Of a stretch of 64,000 nt of DNA, positions 60,372 through 64,000 are shown piece by piece. The DNA comes from Ehretia macrophylla (lineage: Eukaryota; Streptophyta; Magnoliopsida; Boraginales; Ehretiaceae). The first letter of the stretch is position 1. Each line of letters opens with the position of its first letter. Both the position numbers and the translations under genes were made by a program. The stretch covers positions 62,340,763 through 62,404,762 of the forward strand of contig CM075773.1 of the NCBI GenBank assembly GCA_037974665.1, read 5' to 3'. The notes beneath the pieces were generated by a model. The model worked only from the letters and a program-made list of their open reading frames with translations, was not told the origin of the DNA and ran no database searches.

Positions 60372-61100
60372 AAAATTGAAGCCCTTGAATGGGTCCAAGA
60401 GAGATGTGCTCAAAAGTTAGAAGGATGGAAAAGTCTTATGCTCTTAGATGGAGGTAAAGATACTCTTATCAAAGTTGTTATTAATGCCCTGCCTTCTTAT
60501 GTTATGTCCTATTTCCTTCTCCCTAAGCATGTTTGTAATAGACTGTCATCTATGGCAGCACGTTTTTGGTGGGGGAAAAATGGTAAACAATCAATCAACT
60601 AGCTTCGATGGGAGGAATTGACGAAACCAAAGGCCTAGGGCGGCCTTGGTTTCAGAAACATCTTTTGCTTTAACCTGGCCATGATTGCGAAACAAGTATG
60701 GAAAATCCATTCCAACCCTAAATCTCTACCAGCTAAGATCCTTAAAGGCATAAACTATGCTAATGGGGACTTCTGGAATGCTAAACCTGGAAGAACATCT
60801 TCTTGGTCATGGAAAAGCCTTCTTAAAGGGCGTGATCTCATAAAGAATAGAGCAATTTGGGCAATTGGTAACGGCAAGTCCATCAAGATTTGGCATGATT
60901 CGTGGCTTCTAGATTTCTTTGTGCTTTGTAATGAGAATGGTTCAAACATTTCAGTGGTTGGGGATTTGATTGATCAGACTTCTCACAAGTGGAAAGAGTC
61001 TTTGGTTAGGAGTTTGTTCCTTAATCACATTGGAGAAACTATTATTTCAACTGTCATCCCATGGACAGATAAGAGTCTTTGGTTAAGAATTTGCTCTTAA
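60372..61100 (+). pseudogene. LINE (L1-type) ORF2 fragment, after the RT domain
   Basis: One frame from 60372 to TAA at 61098-61100, with TAG stops at about 60600 and 60639, reads CAQKLEGWKSLMLLDGGKDTL, ALPSYVMSYFLLPKHVC, ARFWWGKNGK, GGLGFRNIFCFNLAMIAKQ, then SWSWKSLLKGRDLI and WAIGNGKSIKIWHDSWL. This is the region between RT and the C-terminal zf-RVT domain in plant L1 elements. The RT core itself and the 3' tail are absent. The 3' border is a junction with copia gag near 61100-61125. Confidence 0.88.
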
Positions 61101-61124
61101 AGTTTGTGCTGTTAAGCACAAGAA

Positions 61125-63625
61125 TTGGATTTAGTTACATCTACTGCTGTTAGTATCGCTGCCAACATGAATTCAATTCCTATGCTTAACGGTATAAACT
61201 TTAAGAGCTGGAAAGAGAACATGTTATTAGTTCTCGGATGTATAGATATAGACTATGCAATAAGGAAAGAACAACCCACTCCTCTTACGGATACAAGTTC
61301 ATCTGAGGACAAAGTGAACTTTGAGAAGTGGGATCGTTCAAATCGCCTTAGTCTAATGATGCTAAAGAAAAGCGTTCCAGAAGCATTCAGGGGCGGTATG
61401 TCCGATGAGGTAACTGCTAAGGGTTTCCTACCAGAAATAGAAAAAACATTCGCTAAGAATGAAAAGGCTGAGACAAGCAAGCTTTTGGCTGACCTTGTCC
61501 AGATGAGGTATCAAGAAAAAGGAAACATAAGGGAGTACATTATGGAGATGTCTAACATCGCTTCTAAACTCAAGGCACTAAAGTTAGAGCTGTCTAACGA
61601 CTTGCTCGTGCATCTAGTACTTATATCCCTTCCTGCACACTACAGACAGTTTATTGTGAATTATAACACTCAAAATGATAAATGGTCTCTTAATGAGCTC
61701 ATTTCCCACTGTATACAAGAAGAGGATGGATTGAAGCGAGACAAGACTGAAAGTGCTTATGTGAAAACTACCTCAAAAAACAATAAGCAAAAAGGGAATA
61801 ATAATAAAGATGATGCAGTGGGAACTTCACAACCCAACAAGCAACAAAAGACGCAGGATTAGGAATTCACCCGCTACTTTTGCCTGGGCATGTAAAGAAG
61901 GATTGTTCTAAGTACGTCGCATGGCATGCGAAGAAAGGTACACTTCTCACTTTGGTTTGTTCTGAAGTTAATTTAGTTTTTGTACCTGTTGATACTTGGT
62001 GGGTGGATTCTGATGCTACTACTCACACAAGTATGTCTTTGCAGGGATGCTTGTGGAGTCGACCACCAAGTGATACTGAAAGATTCATCTATTTGGGTGA
62101 TGACAAAGCAGTTCCAATTAAAGCAATTGGGATATTTAGATTATCTTTCAATACTCGTTGTTTTATTGAATTAAGAGAGACTTATGTTGTACTGTCATTT
62201 AGATGGAATTTGGTTTCTATTTCTACTTTGGACAAATTTGGTTATTCTTGTTCTTTTGGAAACAATAAAGTTAGTCTTTATCTTAATTCTTCTCTTGTTG
62301 CGACTGGTTCTTTGATTGATAGCCTTGCAAACAACTTCTAGAGGTACAAAACGTAAACTAACAAATGAGCATTCTGTCACTCTATGGCACAAGCGTTTAG
62401 GTAATATCTCCGAAAGGAGAATTCAGAGACTTGTGTCAGACGAAATGCTTGAATCCCTTTATTACACAGACCATAAGGTGTAATCACTTTAGGGAGAGGC
62501 ACTAAAGACTACAGCATATATATTGAATAGAGTACCTAGTAAAGCGGTAGCTAAAACCCTTTATGAACTATGATTAGACAAGAAGCCTAGTATCAAGCAC
62601 TTACACATTTGGGGTTGTCCAATTGAAGCAAGGCCTTATAGGCCACATGAAAGGAAACTGGACTCAAGAACAATTAGCTGCTATTTTGTTGGGTATGCTG
62701 AACGGTCGAGGGGTTATAAGTTTTATGATCCTTCAACTAGGTCCCTTTTGCGAGATAGGAAATGCGAGATTTCTTGAGGATGTTGAGTTTGAGGGGGAAG
62801 ATAAGGTTAGGGATATTGTCTTTGAAGAGGAATCTATTCCTCTTCCTTCAGTTATTACTGACAATAATCAACCTATTGACATTGTCCAAGGCAACAATGA
62901 GGATTTCCATATGGACCTTCCCACTCAAAACCAGAATGTTGCTCTAGAAGAGCAAACGCAACAACCTCAAGAAGAAGTGCCACTTAGGTGATCCACTAAA
63001 GAAAGAAGAAGTGCAATTTCTAGTAATTACATTGTATTTCTTCAAAAGCATGAGTTTGTCATAGGGACTATAAAGGATGATCCAATCAACTTTCAACAAG
63101 TCAAACAAGTTCAATGGAAGTAAATTTATTTTCCTAGTCTCAATCAGTGCCCCAAGGATGAAATTGAAAGAAATTGTGATGTTAAAGTTAAGGAAATTTA
63201 CAAGATCCCTTATGCATCAGTTGTAGGGAATCTTAAGAAAATTCAAGTATGTACGTGTTTGTATGGTGCGTACATAATAAGGATGTTAGGCAGTAACTAA
63301 GGAACCCTATAATGGATCATAAAGAAATTAGAACACAAATGGGTTATAAAGAATTGATAGAGAACATAAGGTTACATGCTCACTTATCGAAAGTCAGATC
63401 AAATGGAGATCATTAGGTATACTGATTCTGATTTTGAGATTCCAAGCCATGAGAGATCCATCAAGTGTCTAGGTACTTAAGGAAAGAATTTAGAGTAAAA
63501 TAGTGTCAATTGAACATATAAGAACATATTCCATACTTGCGGACCTACTTACTAAATGTTTACCACCTAAGGTCTTTCATGAGCATACTACTCATATGGG
63601 TGTTGTTTTATTTGATGGTATGTAG
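61125..63625 (+). pseudogene. Internally deleted copia gag-pol
   Basis: Gag (open, 61125-61862; likely ATG at 61167) has NSIPMLNGINFKSWKENML, MRYQEKGNIREYIMEM and the usual gag helices. A frame change precedes a knuckle remnant, GHVKKDC (61883-61903). Protease: WWVDSDATTH, where the conserved D-S-G-A reads D-S-D-A. Pre-integrase: TLWHKRLGN at about 62377. The integrase core is deleted near 62470-62485; text resumes at TTAYILNRVPSKAVAKTLYE. The RT core is also gone: it jumps from INFQQVKQ (63088) to SLNQCPKDE (63141), so no YVDD is present. RNase H survives as YTDSDFE and the ending LADLLTKCLPPKVF at about 63540. Confidence 0.85.
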
Positions 63626-64000
63626 TTTTAGTAGGAGTCTGTGTTTGTCTTCAGTTGTTTTCTTTGACACTATGTATATTCAATTTTCTGTAGAATAAAG
63701 TCGATGGTTTTATTTTCAGTTGTTACTCTGAATGTGTTATCTTTCAATTGTGGTTTAACATAAGGTTTGAGAGACTAAGGTTTGATCTCACTACGGGATA
63801 AAGTTAGGATCAATTGGAAATAGGCATGTTTGAGATCACATTACATGTAATTTCTGAGCCACACATCCATACTTGATCTATGTCATTGAATATATTTGGT
63901 ATGGTGATCATTGATGGGTCCCATTACGGTGTAATGTAACGAAGGTTGCTTTGCTCTCATGCTAGTATAGGAGATGGACCAGATTGATTCAGGAGATGTC
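63626..64000 (+). other. 3' untranslated part of the deleted copia element
   Basis: Noncoding text after the RNase H end (DGM, then TAG at 63624). TAGGAGATGGACC near the window edge could be near the polypurine tract; the 3' LTR would lie outside. Confidence 0.5.

Overview
The window is AT-rich nuclear DNA from a flowering plant, probably a eudicot. The evidence is several lineages of plant Ty1/copia elements, a Sirevirus-type env-like gene, a tRNA-derived SINE, a TRIM, many MITEs, a nuclear copy of plastid atpH, and one plant NDR1/HIN1-like (LEA_2) gene. That gene, on the minus strand at 12828-13640, is the only apparently intact host gene. Nearly everything else is transposon sequence of different ages, much of it nested.

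Layout, left to right. 1-5405: 3' part of a Sirevirus-like copia element (broken pol, broken env-like gene, 3' LTR). 5406-8470: half of a long-TIR element, a dispersed repeat, a solo gypsy-type LTR with target-site duplication (TSD) CGTAG, and a TRIM. 8471-11139: a hAT-like element split by a long-TIR element with a 9-10 bp TSD. 12041-12325: a Tourist-like MITE. 12828-13990: the NHL gene and its promoter. 15044-22885: a long-TIR element holding a full-length but broken copia element (two LTRs, TSD TTTAT). 24424-34037: an LTR-like stretch, then an RNase H-like pseudogene cut in two by an 8.3 kb decayed copia element with TG...CT LTR ends. 34117-38894: a minus-strand Ale/Retrofit-like copia remnant, itself holding a hAT MITE with an exact 8 bp TSD. 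38895-53800: a gypsy-like LTR, several MULE-like and Tourist/hAT MITEs, a TRIM, SINEs and simple repeats. 53975-60371: nested LTR fragments inside long-TIR elements, one LTR carrying the plastid atpH fragment. 60372-64000: a LINE ORF2 fragment fused to an internally deleted copia gag-pol.

How the parts relate. No transposon here looks able to move by its own proteins: every pol frame has stops, frameshifts or deletions. Order of insertion can be read at several places: MULE into hAT, copia into MULE, copia into RNase H-like gene, hAT into copia, TRIM into MULE-like element, plastid DNA into LTR. The feature that looks least routine is a set of long-TIR elements whose cores share one plan: a C/AC-rich block, a CA or CACACA microsatellite, then a G-rich block. 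All calls come from reading the sequence by eye; family names rest on recognised protein motifs, terminal repeats and TSDs, not on database searches.
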